Of a stretch of DNA of 64,000 bases, positions 46,855 through 54,487 are shown one piece after another; positions within the stretch are counted from its first letter, which is position 1, and every line of letters begins with the position of its first letter. The notes below the pieces were generated by a model. The model saw only the letters and a list, made by a program, of their open reading frames with translations. It was not told where the DNA came from and ran no database searches. The position numbers and the translations under genes are program-made. Source of the DNA: Candidatus Roizmanbacteria bacterium GW2011_GWC1_37_12 (lineage in GTDB: Bacteria > Patescibacteriota > Microgenomatia > UBA1406 > GWC2-37-13); contig LBST01000005.1 in the NCBI GenBank assembly GCA_000991135.1, positions 1 through 64,000 on the forward strand. The letters run 5' to 3'.

Positions 46855-48384
46855 TTATTTTTTATTGGTCAGTTCGAAAAAGTGGAAATCTGATTGATAG
46901 CCTGGTTTGTCGATTTTTTTTATTAACTTGATCGGCCAGAATTCAGGAAATTGATCCCGATGAGAGAAAAAAACAAAGACATAATTATCTTTTAGGAGCG
47001 GTTGATTTTCGTATAACTGTTTTTCATCCATGGGCCAATAGCCTTTGAGGGTAATTTTATCTTCCGGGCGGAGAAAAACATCAAGGACGTCGTAGGCCAT
47101 GCCAAAGTTACCTTCAGCAAGGATAATAACAGGTTTTTCCTTAGATTTTTCTCTGGCAAATTCCATGGTTTCTTTGATTCCCCAGCCAGCCGGCCAGCCT
47201 TCGATGTATTGGCCGCGGTCAACAGCCGGAAAAGGAATGTATCGATAACCAAAAAGAATAGTCAAGTCAAAGAAAGCAACCGACAGAAAAATTAAGACAA
47301 ATAAAAATATTAGGAGATTGCGATTCGCCTTCGCCAAGGCTTCGGCGAGCAAGTAAGAAGAAAGAAGCAGAAGAATCGAGGCGAAAAAAATCAAGTAACG
47401 TGGGAAAAGTACCTTGGTAAAAAAGACAATCGCCACAAATGGCAAGATAATCCAGAGCAAAAAATAAAGCCCTAGTTTTTTGTTTTCAACGATGAGTTTC
47501 ATTAGCCCAATTAGCCCAATTAGTCCCAAGGCAAATCCCATCTCCCAGAGTATGTAGAGCGGCGTGTATCTCAAGTTATTCCAGAAGTATTGAAAAGGAG
47601 TTTTTAAGAATTCGTCAAAACTCATAACAAAGGTAAGATTTTTTTGGCTGACGTAGTGGAAAAAAGGAGAGAGTCGCTGGACATTATAAAGGACAAGAGC
47701 GATAACGATTGAGAAACCCAAGAGAGAATAAAAATTGACAGTTTCTGTAAATAATTTTTTAAGATTTTTTTGAAAAATTAGGAGCGGAGAAAGCACTCCT
47801 AACATTAAGAATATTCTCACAGAAGACTTGGCTAGTAAAAAAAATCCTCCGATCAATCCCAGGATTAAGCTCGTCGACAAACGCCTTTCTTTAACTAAGT
47901 AAATCAAAAATAAGAATATCCAGATAAATCCGGCATTGACCCAAGAGTCGACCAGAGCCATCCGCTCGTAAAAAAGGAAAAAAGGAGTAAAGACATAAAG
48001 AAAAGAGCCTGTTATAGCTGAAGTTTTCCCGAAAAGGTAAAAAGACAAAACAAAAAAACCGACCAGACTTAAAAATCCGCCGACCACGCCAAACAGCCGG
48101 CCGGCAAAAAGGAGATTGTTGGGGAACAGTTTAAGAAAAGGAATGGTACCCCAAGTTTGAAGAGGTTGTTTGCCATCGGTCAAAGAAATGAACCGCCAGG
48201 AGGCGTCGTGCCAGGCCACTTTTGCCCAGCGGATATAAATTCCCTCATCGGAAAAAATCGGGAATTGGTCAAGGTTTATTAATCGGGTAAGGAAAAATAA
48301 ACTGGCTATAAGAATAATCAATAAAACATCCTTGCGGGTAAAAGTTTTTTTCAGGAAATCAAGGATTTTAAAGATGTCAAACAT
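46855..48384 (-). CDS. GT-C (GT39-like) membrane glycosyltransferase
   Basis: A 509 aa polytopic protein. FPIFSDEGIYIRWAKVA gives the acidic DE motif and DGKQPLQTWGTIPFLKLFP the second loop, both as in PMT/ArnT-type enzymes. About twelve helices and a soluble tail are present. The palindrome at 47325-47353 encodes AEALAKA between two helices. A 9-bp tandem repeat at 47505-47530 encodes GLIGLIGL. It sits 1 bp from the gene at 45375 and 2 bp from that at 48387. Confidence 0.72.
   Translation of the reverse strand: MFDIFKILDFLKKTFTRKDVLLIILIASLFFLTRLINLDQFPIFSDEGIYIRWAKVAWHDASWRFISLTDGKQPLQTWGTIPFLKLFPNNLLFAGRLFGVVGGFLSLVGFFVLSFYLFGKTSAITGSFLYVFTPFFLFYERMALVDSWVNAGFIWIFLFLIYLVKERRLSTSLILGLIGGFFLLAKSSVRIFLMLGVLSPLLIFQKNLKKLFTETVNFYSLLGFSIVIALVLYNVQRLSPFFHYVSQKNLTFVMSFDEFLKTPFQYFWNNLRYTPLYILWEMGFALGLIGLIGLMKLIVENKKLGLYFLLWIILPFVAIVFFTKVLFPRYLIFFASILLLLSSYLLAEALAKANRNLLIFLFVLIFLSVAFFDLTILFGYRYIPFPAVDRGQYIEGWPAGWGIKETMEFAREKSKEKPVIILAEGNFGMAYDVLDVFLRPEDKITLKGYWPMDEKQLYENQPLLKDNYVFVFFSHRDQFPEFWPIKLIKKIDKPGYQSDFHFFELTNKK
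47325..47353. repeat. GC-rich palindrome in frame in a GT-C gene
   Basis: TCGCC and GGCGA flank TTCGCCAAGGCTTC. It is nearly identical to 28477-28508 and read in the same frame (EALAKA versus GALAKA). It falls in a short loop between membrane helices. Confidence 0.62.
47505..47530. repeat. 9-bp CCCAATTAG tandem repeat in a GT-C gene
   Basis: CCCAATTAG, CCCAATTAG and TCCCAAG follow each other and are read on the minus strand as GLIGLIGL inside a membrane helix. Because the period is three codons it preserves the frame. A similar pair (CCGACCAAT) lies in the gene at 45375 near 45870. Confidence 0.5.
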
Positions 48385-48386
48385 AG

Positions 48387-49829
48387 TTAAAGGTCGAATT
48401 CATATATTTTAACACCATAATCCAGGGGTTTCATGTCGATTAGCTTGCCGATTGAAGTCGTCGCCGGCGGGCGGTCGCAAATGGCGTCTTCACAAAGATA
48501 ATAACCAGTTTTAATCTTAGGGTCACAACGGTAGATAATCTGTTGGCAATAGTCATAAACTGGTTTATTTTTTACAAGAGACATCATGTACCTGTATTTA
48601 CTTTCAATAAAATTCTGGGGAAAGATATTGTAAGCGAGACAATAATCTTTTTTAGTGGTGACTTTTTTTATAGATTCCCTGATCCAAATGAAAGTTTTAT
48701 CATAAGGGCCAAAAGCAGGAGATTTAATAATATCTATTAATATTAAGATGAAAAATAGTAAAGCAGTTATTTTTTCGCCTAAGAGATTTTTTGAGATCAA
48801 AACAAAATAAATGATTACGATCGGGATTAAAAATAAAAGGTAAAAATCTATTAATGAGTTTTTATAAAAATAAAGCATGAGAAACGAGAAGAGCAAGAAA
48901 AAATTCAGAAGTTTGCAGGGTAGGGAACAAAAATTTTTGTTCCTTACAATAAAGAATTTGAAAGCAAAAGAAATCAACGATATAAATAAAACCAATAGTC
49001 CAAAATAACCTAATATTTGACTTTTAAAAAACATCACCCTGGCTAAAAATAAAGAAAAGTCTTTGACAATAAATTTAACAAAGAAAGGGATACCGAACAG
49101 TTTGAGTTTAGTGATTGACTGGGAAGAGATCAAAAAATTAATAATCCCAAGAGTATTTTTAAAGTTATTTTGTAACTCATAAATTATGAAGGGCGAAACA
49201 AGAACGAGGTTTATTATTAAAAATTTTGAAATCCTTTTTAAATTCAATTTCTTGGCAAAAAGAACCGTGAGAAAGTAAAAAATAAAAATAACAAGTCCTT
49301 GATAATGAAGTTGAAAAGCTAGGTTACTCGTGATTGCTCCAAAATAAAAGCTTTTTTCGTCTTTGTCGTAGAGAAATTTATAAAGGAAGTAAAAAGATAG
49401 AATTACAAATAAAGGGATGGGATTGGGATTCCAGGCAAAGCGAGAATACTCTATTGATAGTGGAGAAACTGCGTATAAACTTGCGGTCAAAAAAGCGAGT
49501 TTTTCGTCAAAAAGTTTTTTCGCAAAAAGATAGATAACGACTGTCGTCAGCGATCCGAGGATAGCCGTAAGTGCCGCCGGCGCCAGTGGTGACTTGGAAA
49601 AGGTATAAGCAAGACTCATCAAATAGTACCAGAAGGGAGGAAGAAAAAAATTACCCACAGAAGCCTTGGGCCCAAGAAGAATTAGTTTTCCCTGTTCAAA
49701 ATATTCTTTTATGTAAAAAAGGTCTCTAACCTGATCCTGATGGTATGAGATGTAATGAGGCAGGCGGAAAAGTCTTAGAAATAAGGAAATAAAAAAAAGC
49801 CAAAATAAAATTTTAGTCAATTTTTTCAT
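48387..49829 (-). CDS. GT-C membrane protein of the DQxRD subfamily
   Basis: A 480 aa polytopic protein. SYHQDQVRDLFYIKEYF and LLGPKASVGNFFLPPFWYYL form the subfamily signature, and SRFAWNPNPIPLFVIL is the third conserved block. The palindrome at 48920-48947 is translated within it (VRNKNFCSL). The start overlaps the stop of the neighbour at 49813 by 17 bp. Closest relative here: the protein at 51958. Confidence 0.68.
   Translation of the reverse strand: MKKLTKILFWLFFISLFLRLFRLPHYISYHQDQVRDLFYIKEYFEQGKLILLGPKASVGNFFLPPFWYYLMSLAYTFSKSPLAPAALTAILGSLTTVVIYLFAKKLFDEKLAFLTASLYAVSPLSIEYSRFAWNPNPIPLFVILSFYFLYKFLYDKDEKSFYFGAITSNLAFQLHYQGLVIFIFYFLTVLFAKKLNLKRISKFLIINLVLVSPFIIYELQNNFKNTLGIINFLISSQSITKLKLFGIPFFVKFIVKDFSLFLARVMFFKSQILGYFGLLVLFISLISFAFKFFIVRNKNFCSLPCKLLNFFLLFSFLMLYFYKNSLIDFYLLFLIPIVIIYFVLISKNLLGEKITALLFFILILIDIIKSPAFGPYDKTFIWIRESIKKVTTKKDYCLAYNIFPQNFIESKYRYMMSLVKNKPVYDYCQQIIYRCDPKIKTGYYLCEDAICDRPPATTSIGKLIDMKPLDYGVKIYEFDL
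48920..48947. repeat. 28-bp near-perfect palindrome in a GT-C gene
   Basis: Arms GTAGGGAACAAAAA and TTTTTGTTCCTTAC pair except at one position. The outer GTAGGGAACA is identical to that of 13261-13288 while the inner four bases of each arm have changed together. It is in frame in the coding sequence. Confidence 0.85.
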
Positions 49830-51105
49830 AGACGTTTTTCATTTTAATAGCTTTTTCCAATGGATATTTTATTTCAAAAGAACTTTCGAAGACTTTGGCT
49901 TGGTATTTAAAATAAGTGCGAAGTTCATAGAAAGAAGACATTGTTATTATAAAAAATAAAAAATTAAAAAATAAAGTTTTTTTACCTATTTTATTTATCG
50001 CAACGCCGACAAAATATACTACAGAAGGAATCGCGGTAAAAGTACGAAGCATATTAGGATTTTCCCAGGGATAAGTCATTAAAGTTGGAATGATAGAAAA
50101 TAAAAGATAAAAGATAGAAAAAATATTATAAGGATTTTTCCAATTCTTAATTGAAATCATTAAACCAAGAACAAACAAAATTCCTAAAATGGGGTTTAAA
50201 GCAGGCTTACCGGGATAATTATGGCGGCCGTTCAAGTCTCCCTTGGTAAAAAACATAAGCGTTGTAGAGGAAACGTTCTGCCAGAGTCCGCTGACCTTTT
50301 CATTAACAGTCATTTTAGAATTTTTCAAAAAAAATTGCTGGTCGACCCGGGATTCTTTATGAGTCATCAAATAAGAAGTGAGAGGAATGATTGTAATAAT
50401 GAAGGAAATTAAGAATAAAAATAATTGTTTTCGTAGGGACAGGACACTGTCCTGTCCGTACTTTTTAAAAATCAAAAACCCTAAAGGTAAAAGAAAGAAA
50501 ATTCTTCCTGGAGTATAAGAATTGAAAGCGAGTCCGGCGAATATTCCCGACAATATCAAGGATAGACCCTCTAGACGAGGGTCTGTCCTTATAAAAACTG
50601 TTCTTATAAAAAAATAAATAGAAGTTAACTCTAAAAATAAAAGAAACGTCGGTTCGAAAGCAAAGCGGGAAAAGTTAAGGAACCATCTTAATGTTAAGAA
50701 AATAAAAGTTAATAAAAAGGGCATTATGTCATTCCGTAAGATTCCTCGACTCTCCGCGGACTGGCGGATCGCTCGGAATGACAGATGGGCGACTAAATAA
50801 AACATTATTACACTAAGCACGCCAAAAATCGCCGCAGGTAGTCGAAGGGCAAAAGTATTTATTCCAAATAACTTCAATGACCACAACAAGATATAAAAAT
50901 ATAAAGTAGAATGGCCGGTCGCCAACGATGAGTAGGGAGTATAAGATTTTCCGTCCAAAGATAAAGCTAATTTAGTAAATTCTATCTCATCAAAGGCGAG
51001 GTATTTCGGGATGTTCGTAAATTTGTAAAAAACTAAAAAAAAAGAGAGGATTAATAAAAAAAAGGGGGTCATTCTGGCAAGACGTTTTGCTTTATCTTTT
51101 ATCAT
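49813..51105 (-). CDS. GT-C (GT39-like) membrane glycosyltransferase with four repeat insertions
   Basis: A 430 aa polytopic protein from the ATG at 51105. YLAFDEIEFTKLALSLDG gives the acidic motif, and KLFGINTFALRLPAAIFG follows as in GT39 proteins. Four different interspersed repeats are read in frame: the partial 51068 element at the N-terminus, 50728-50782, 50558-50590 and 50433-50461. The reading frame is intact all through. The start overlaps the ALG5-like gene by 14 bp. Confidence 0.7.
   Translation of the reverse strand: MIKDKAKRLARMTPFFLLILSFFLVFYKFTNIPKYLAFDEIEFTKLALSLDGKSYTPYSSLATGHSTLYFYILLWSLKLFGINTFALRLPAAIFGVLSVIMFYLVAHLSFRAIRQSAESRGILRNDIMPFLLTFIFLTLRWFLNFSRFAFEPTFLLFLELTSIYFFIRTVFIRTDPRLEGLSLILSGIFAGLAFNSYTPGRIFFLLPLGFLIFKKYGQDSVLSLRKQLFLFLISFIITIIPLTSYLMTHKESRVDQQFFLKNSKMTVNEKVSGLWQNVSSTTLMFFTKGDLNGRHNYPGKPALNPILGILFVLGLMISIKNWKNPYNIFSIFYLLFSIIPTLMTYPWENPNMLRTFTAIPSVVYFVGVAINKIGKKTLFFNFLFFIITMSSFYELRTYFKYQAKVFESSFEIKYPLEKAIKMKNVYEKID
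50433..50461. repeat. 29-bp near-palindrome in a GT-C gene
   Basis: GTAGGGACAGGAC and GTCCTGTCCGTAC pair except at one position around a short centre. It is a variant of subfamily A-i. It is read in frame as YGQDSVLSLRK. Confidence 0.8.
50558..50590. repeat. 33-bp palindrome in a GT-C gene
   Basis: Arms AAGGATAGACCCTC and GAGGGTCTGTCCTT pair with one G-T type mismatch around TAGAC. It belongs to subfamily A-ii, with inner bases different from 29985 and 41023. It is read in frame as RTDPRLEGLSL. Confidence 0.8.
50728..50782. repeat. 55-bp GTCATTCCG repeat in frame in a GT-C gene
   Basis: GTCATTCCG and CGGAATGAC are inverted ends, with a GC-rich interior (CTCCGCGGACTGGCGGATCG). It is read in frame as FRAIRQSAESRGILRND. 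Related copies lie in spacers at 23929 and 25605-25809. Confidence 0.8.
51068..51084. repeat. Partial GTCATTCTGG repeat at a gene start
   Basis: GTCATTCTGGCAAGACG matches one end of the element at 46234 but no opposite end is present. It is read as RLARMT near the N-terminus of the GT-C protein, the same peptide and frame as in the 46234 copy (SLARMTP). Confidence 0.6.
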
Positions 51106-51841
51106 ATTTACCAAGTACTGCAAAGAGTTTAATCTTAAAAATATCTTTTAATGATTCAACCGCGTCCTTTATGAAGTTGACGTTTTTAGTCTCGACGTGT
51201 CGCCATTGAACCGGTATTTCTTTTATGTCATATTTTAGTTTGGAGGCAAGAAAAAGAAATTCCATATCAAAACCAGCTGAAACAGAAGAACCTTTTGCTT
51301 TTCTGTTATTGTGGAAAACCAATAGCTTGTCAATAATTTTTAAAGCCGCTTCTTTTTCAAAAATCTTGAACCCGCACTGAGTATCTCTGATTTTAGGAAG
51401 ACCAATGATAAAATTCCTAATTATTATTGCACCAAAAGCCATAATTTTGCGAAGTATTGGAGCTCCTTGACGATAACTACTTCTTGAGCCGATGACGATT
51501 TGATAATTGTTCGTTTCTTTAATCAATTTATCGGCCTCTTCAATTGGTGTTGCTAGGTCGATATCAGAAAACATCACCCAATCGCCTTTAACATTTTTTA
51601 TACCAGTAAGGATTGCAAAAGCCTTGCCTTGATGAGAATTAAGCGCTAATTTAAATTTGGGAAAAATTTTCAAATATTTATTTTTAATGATAGATTTTGA
51701 GTTGTCGCTGGAACCGTCGTCGACAATAATCACTTCTAAAAACCGGTCGTCTCTCGCGGTAAAATTTCCTATCTTATCGAGGACGCCTTTTTGGATATTG
51801 GCTTCTTCGTTGTAACAAGGAATAATAAGAGAAATTCTCAT
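51092..51841 (-). CDS. GT2 polyprenyl-phosphate sugar synthase (ALG5/DPM1-like)
   Basis: A 249 aa GT-A enzyme from the ATG at 51841. SLIIPCYNEEANI, EVIIVDDGSSDNS, FSDIDLATPIEE (DxD-like acidic motif) and CGFKIFEKEAA are typical of dolichyl-phosphate glucose or mannose synthases. No C-terminal membrane helices follow. It probably makes a polyprenyl-phosphate sugar in the cytoplasm, the donor that GT-C enzymes use outside, so it may serve the many GT-C genes around it. Confidence 0.85.
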   Translation of the reverse strand: MRISLIIPCYNEEANIQKGVLDKIGNFTARDDRFLEVIIVDDGSSDNSKSIIKNKYLKIFPKFKLALNSHQGKAFAILTGIKNVKGDWVMFSDIDLATPIEEADKLIKETNNYQIVIGSRSSYRQGAPILRKIMAFGAIIIRNFIIGLPKIRDTQCGFKIFEKEAALKIIDKLLVFHNNRKAKGSSVSAGFDMEFLFLASKLKYDIKEIPVQWRHVETKNVNFIKDAVESLKDIFKIKLFAVLGKYDKR

Positions 51842-51845
51842 ATTT

Positions 51846-51957
51846 AAGTTAAAAGTCAAGAGTCAAGATTCAAAAGTTAAAGTAAAAAGTCAAAAGTATT
51901 TGATAAAACTTTTTAATTTTAACTTGTATTTTTGACTTTTGATTTTTGAATTTTGAC
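51846..51957. repeat. AT-rich word-repeat hairpin between GT genes
   Basis: The left half has words such as AAGTCAAGAGTCAAGATTC and AAAAGTCAAAAGT. The right half has ACTTTTGATTTTTG and AATTTTGACTT, approximately the reverse complement. It fills the gap between the genes at 51092 and 51958 and can form a long imperfect hairpin with a loop of about 20 bases. Confidence 0.65.
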
Positions 51958-53406
51958 TTATCTTATAAGTTTATATATTCTAACACCTTCAATATTCCAC
52001 TCACTAACAATTTTATTCGGCGCAAAATATGCTATATCCCACTGCGGATTGCCAATTATAGGGCTGCATCTTTTCTCGCAGACAAGAAATAGTTCATCTG
52101 CTTTTTCCAAAGAATCTTTCTCAATCGATCTTTTTTTCCAAAGCTCGAGAAAATATCTATAGGTGGAATCAGAGTATTTTTCCGGAAGAGCGGTCACGGT
52201 AAACTTTTCTTTATCTATGTTGTCATATATTTTTTTTGCGATTTTATGCGCTAATTGTATTTGGTTGTTTGAAGGGTTATGGAAATAAGGATATTTTTGA
52301 AAATTAAGAAAAATCAGACCAAAGACGAATAACATTGTTAGAATTTTCCCAAAAATAGAATCGAAGGTAAAACTAAGAAAATAAGCGACGACGATGTAAT
52401 ATAAGGGATAGAGAACACCGAAATAATGAGGATGTTTTTGACCGCTGTAAAATGACATAAAAAAAATTGTCGTAAGAAAAAAAAGCAAAAAAATCTTTAT
52501 ATTTGATTTTTGTTTTATAAGGGTAAGATAAGCAACGACTAAAAAGAATACTAGAACGTAAACCAAAAATTTATTTAAGTCGATGTGGAATGAATAAAAA
52601 TTTAGATAGTAGAAGGAATCAAATAGGCTATTAATTTTCGTCATTAAATTTGTTCCCGACTGTTGAAAAAGCTTCAGAAAATTATTTGTGTTGAGGAATT
52701 GGTGACGGAGATCGAAGATGATTAAAGGAGAAGAGAAGAATAAGAAATTAAGAATTAAGAATGAAGAATTAAGAATTAATTTTTTAGTTTGTTTAATGTT
52801 TTTAACAAAATATCCTATATAAATAATAAAGGCGGCTGGCAAAATAAATAGTGCTAAATAGTGAAGTTGAACAGAGAAAGAAAGGAAAGCTCCGGTTAAA
52901 GCGAAAAAATACCAGCGATTTGTTTTTATGCTTTTAATCACAAAGTAGATTGTCAACAAAGTAAATAACGGTAAGAGATTTGGGTTCCAGGAAAAACGAG
53001 AGAGTTCAATCAAGACGGATGAAAAACTCAAAAAAACAGTCGAGATTAAAGCAGTTTTTTTATCAACAAGTTCTTTGACAATAAAGTAGTTAATTAGTAA
53101 ATACAAGGAAGAAAACAATACCACTCCAACAACAGGGCCAATCGGATTGAATTTAAAAAACAATAACCAAGGGGCAATAAAATAGTAATAAAAAGGTCCC
53201 AGATAGACTTGACCGATCGAAGTCGGGGCGCCGATCGCAGGAAAATGTTCTAAGGTGACGATTCTTTTCAAGATTATCGCGTCTCTTCCTTGGTCACCCA
53301 AAAAAGTAGTAAAACCCGACAACTTATAAAATCTAAGAAAAACACCTATTATCAACGTCGTCACTAAGAGCCAATTATTTGCTAAAATATTGAGTATGCG
53401 GCGCAT
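51958..53406 (-). CDS. GT-C membrane protein of the DQxRD subfamily
   Basis: A 482 aa polytopic protein. TTFLGDQGRDAIILKRI, GAPTSIGQVYLGPFYYYF and SRFSWNPNLLPLFTLL are the three blocks of the subfamily. About eleven helices and a soluble tail are present. A run of TAAGAAT words (52738-52783) is translated as LILNSSFLILNF. The start codon overlaps the divergent gene at 53396 by 11 bp. Confidence 0.7.
   Translation of the reverse strand: MRRILNILANNWLLVTTLIIGVFLRFYKLSGFTTFLGDQGRDAIILKRIVTLEHFPAIGAPTSIGQVYLGPFYYYFIAPWLLFFKFNPIGPVVGVVLFSSLYLLINYFIVKELVDKKTALISTVFLSFSSVLIELSRFSWNPNLLPLFTLLTIYFVIKSIKTNRWYFFALTGAFLSFSVQLHYLALFILPAAFIIYIGYFVKNIKQTKKLILNSSFLILNFLFFSSPLIIFDLRHQFLNTNNFLKLFQQSGTNLMTKINSLFDSFYYLNFYSFHIDLNKFLVYVLVFFLVVAYLTLIKQKSNIKIFLLFFLTTIFFMSFYSGQKHPHYFGVLYPLYYIVVAYFLSFTFDSIFGKILTMLFVFGLIFLNFQKYPYFHNPSNNQIQLAHKIAKKIYDNIDKEKFTVTALPEKYSDSTYRYFLELWKKRSIEKDSLEKADELFLVCEKRCSPIIGNPQWDIAYFAPNKIVSEWNIEGVRIYKLIR
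52738..52783. repeat. 7-bp TAAGAAT tandem repeat in a GT-C gene
   Basis: TAAGAAT, TAAGAAT, GAAGAAT, TAAGAAT and TAA follow each other with a 7-bp period. Since 7 is not a multiple of three, each unit is read in a different frame and the protein shows a 7-residue pseudo-repeat (ILNSSFL / ILNFLFF). Confidence 0.6.
53380..53388 (+). promoter_or_regulatory. Extended -10 promoter of the gene at 53396
   Basis: TGC followed by TAAAAT (53383-53388) is an extended -10. Seven bases later comes the ATG at 53396, so the mRNA would be leaderless. It lies inside the divergent gene's coding start region. The mirror element (53420-53428) on the minus strand reads TGT-TAAAAT. Confidence 0.45.
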
Positions 53407-54487
53407 ATATCCTTATGTAATTTTAACACTTCTTACTCTAATATCTACTTTCATCCTTTGGTCACGGTTAAACATGATGACCGTTTATCAGCATTATGAC
53501 GGACCTTGGTATGTAGTCGTTGCCAAGACATTTTACGACCCAAAGCAGATCCAAAATCTGAAGTTAGAGGCGACTCTACCGGAAAAGTATTTTGCCGCGC
53601 ACCTGCCAGGATATCCGATTCTTATTAAACTCATGAGTCTAATAAGACCAATTGGAAACTTGCCATATCTTAAGTCTATGGTAGTCGTTAACCTCTTGGC
53701 GACGGTCGGGCTGGCGATATTTTTTTACTGGTTATTGAACAAATTCAAACTGACTAAAAATCCCCTACTATTAGTCAGCGTATTTTTATTTCTTCCGAGA
53801 TTTTTGGTTATTAGGTCTATCGGTGCGCCTGAGAGTTTATTTATTTTATTAATGCTCTTATCTTTATATTTTTTTGAAAAAAGTAGTTTTTGGTTGGCCG
53901 GTTTATTCGGCGGTCTAGCAACAATAACTAAAACTCCTGGGATTCTTTTGTTTGGAGCATATGGATTGGTTTTTATCGAAAGATGGTTTAGAGAAAGGCG
54001 AATCGAAGGGCGATGGTTATGGATAATGCTAATACCGTTAGGATTGCTGGGGGTGTTTGGGTTATTTGGGAAGCAGTATGGTGACTTTTTGGCGTATTTT
54101 CATTCAGGTGACAATATCCACCTGGTTTATCCGTTTTCTGTCTTTGAATTTAGAAAACCCTGGGTTGGTACGGCTTGGCTTGAAGATGTATTTTTCTATT
54201 TTTTCTTATACGGGTTTACAGTCTTGAGTTTGAAAAATAATAAACATCGGAGTTTATTTTATTTTTCTTTAGTATTTTTCACGGCGACAGTTTTTGTTCA
54301 ACACAGGGATATTTCTCGTTACTCTCTACCTTTATGGTCGATGGCACTGATAGCTTTTGAGAAATTTTTTACTTCAAAAAAATTTTTAATTATTTTTTTG
54401 ATACTTTTGCCGGCAATCTATTTATACGCTTGGAATTTTTTGGGCTATAATATTATGCCGATTGGCGATTGGAGGCCGTTTTTATGA
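53396..54487 (+). CDS. GT-C membrane glycosyltransferase (mannosyltransferase-like)
   Basis: A 363 aa polytopic protein from the ATG at 53396. VYQHYDGPWYVVVAKTFYD, with its acidic residue after the first helix, and FAAHLPGYPILIKLM resemble PIG-V-like or other GT-C mannosyltransferases. KSSFWLAGLFGGLATITKTPG is a shared family block. The stop overlaps the start of the MacA-like gene (ATGA), so it is probably co-transcribed with the transporter. Confidence 0.62.
   Translation: MRRIYPYVILTLLTLISTFILWSRLNMMTVYQHYDGPWYVVVAKTFYDPKQIQNLKLEATLPEKYFAAHLPGYPILIKLMSLIRPIGNLPYLKSMVVVNLLATVGLAIFFYWLLNKFKLTKNPLLLVSVFLFLPRFLVIRSIGAPESLFILLMLLSLYFFEKSSFWLAGLFGGLATITKTPGILLFGAYGLVFIERWFRERRIEGRWLWIMLIPLGLLGVFGLFGKQYGDFLAYFHSGDNIHLVYPFSVFEFRKPWVGTAWLEDVFFYFFLYGFTVLSLKNNKHRSLFYFSLVFFTATVFVQHRDISRYSLPLWSMALIAFEKFFTSKKFLIIFLILLPAIYLYAWNFLGYNIMPIGDWRPFL
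53420..53428 (-). promoter_or_regulatory. Extended -10 promoter of the gene at 51958
   Basis: On the minus strand TGT-TAAAAT lies about 13 bases before the ATG at 53406, inside the coding region of the divergent gene. An AAGGA motif follows close to the start codon. It mirrors the element at 53380-53388. Confidence 0.4.

Noticed and set aside
17062-51957. Word-repeat gaps considered as CRISPR arrays
   Set aside because: The units are 7-9 bases, without unique spacers of constant length, and no cas gene is in the window.
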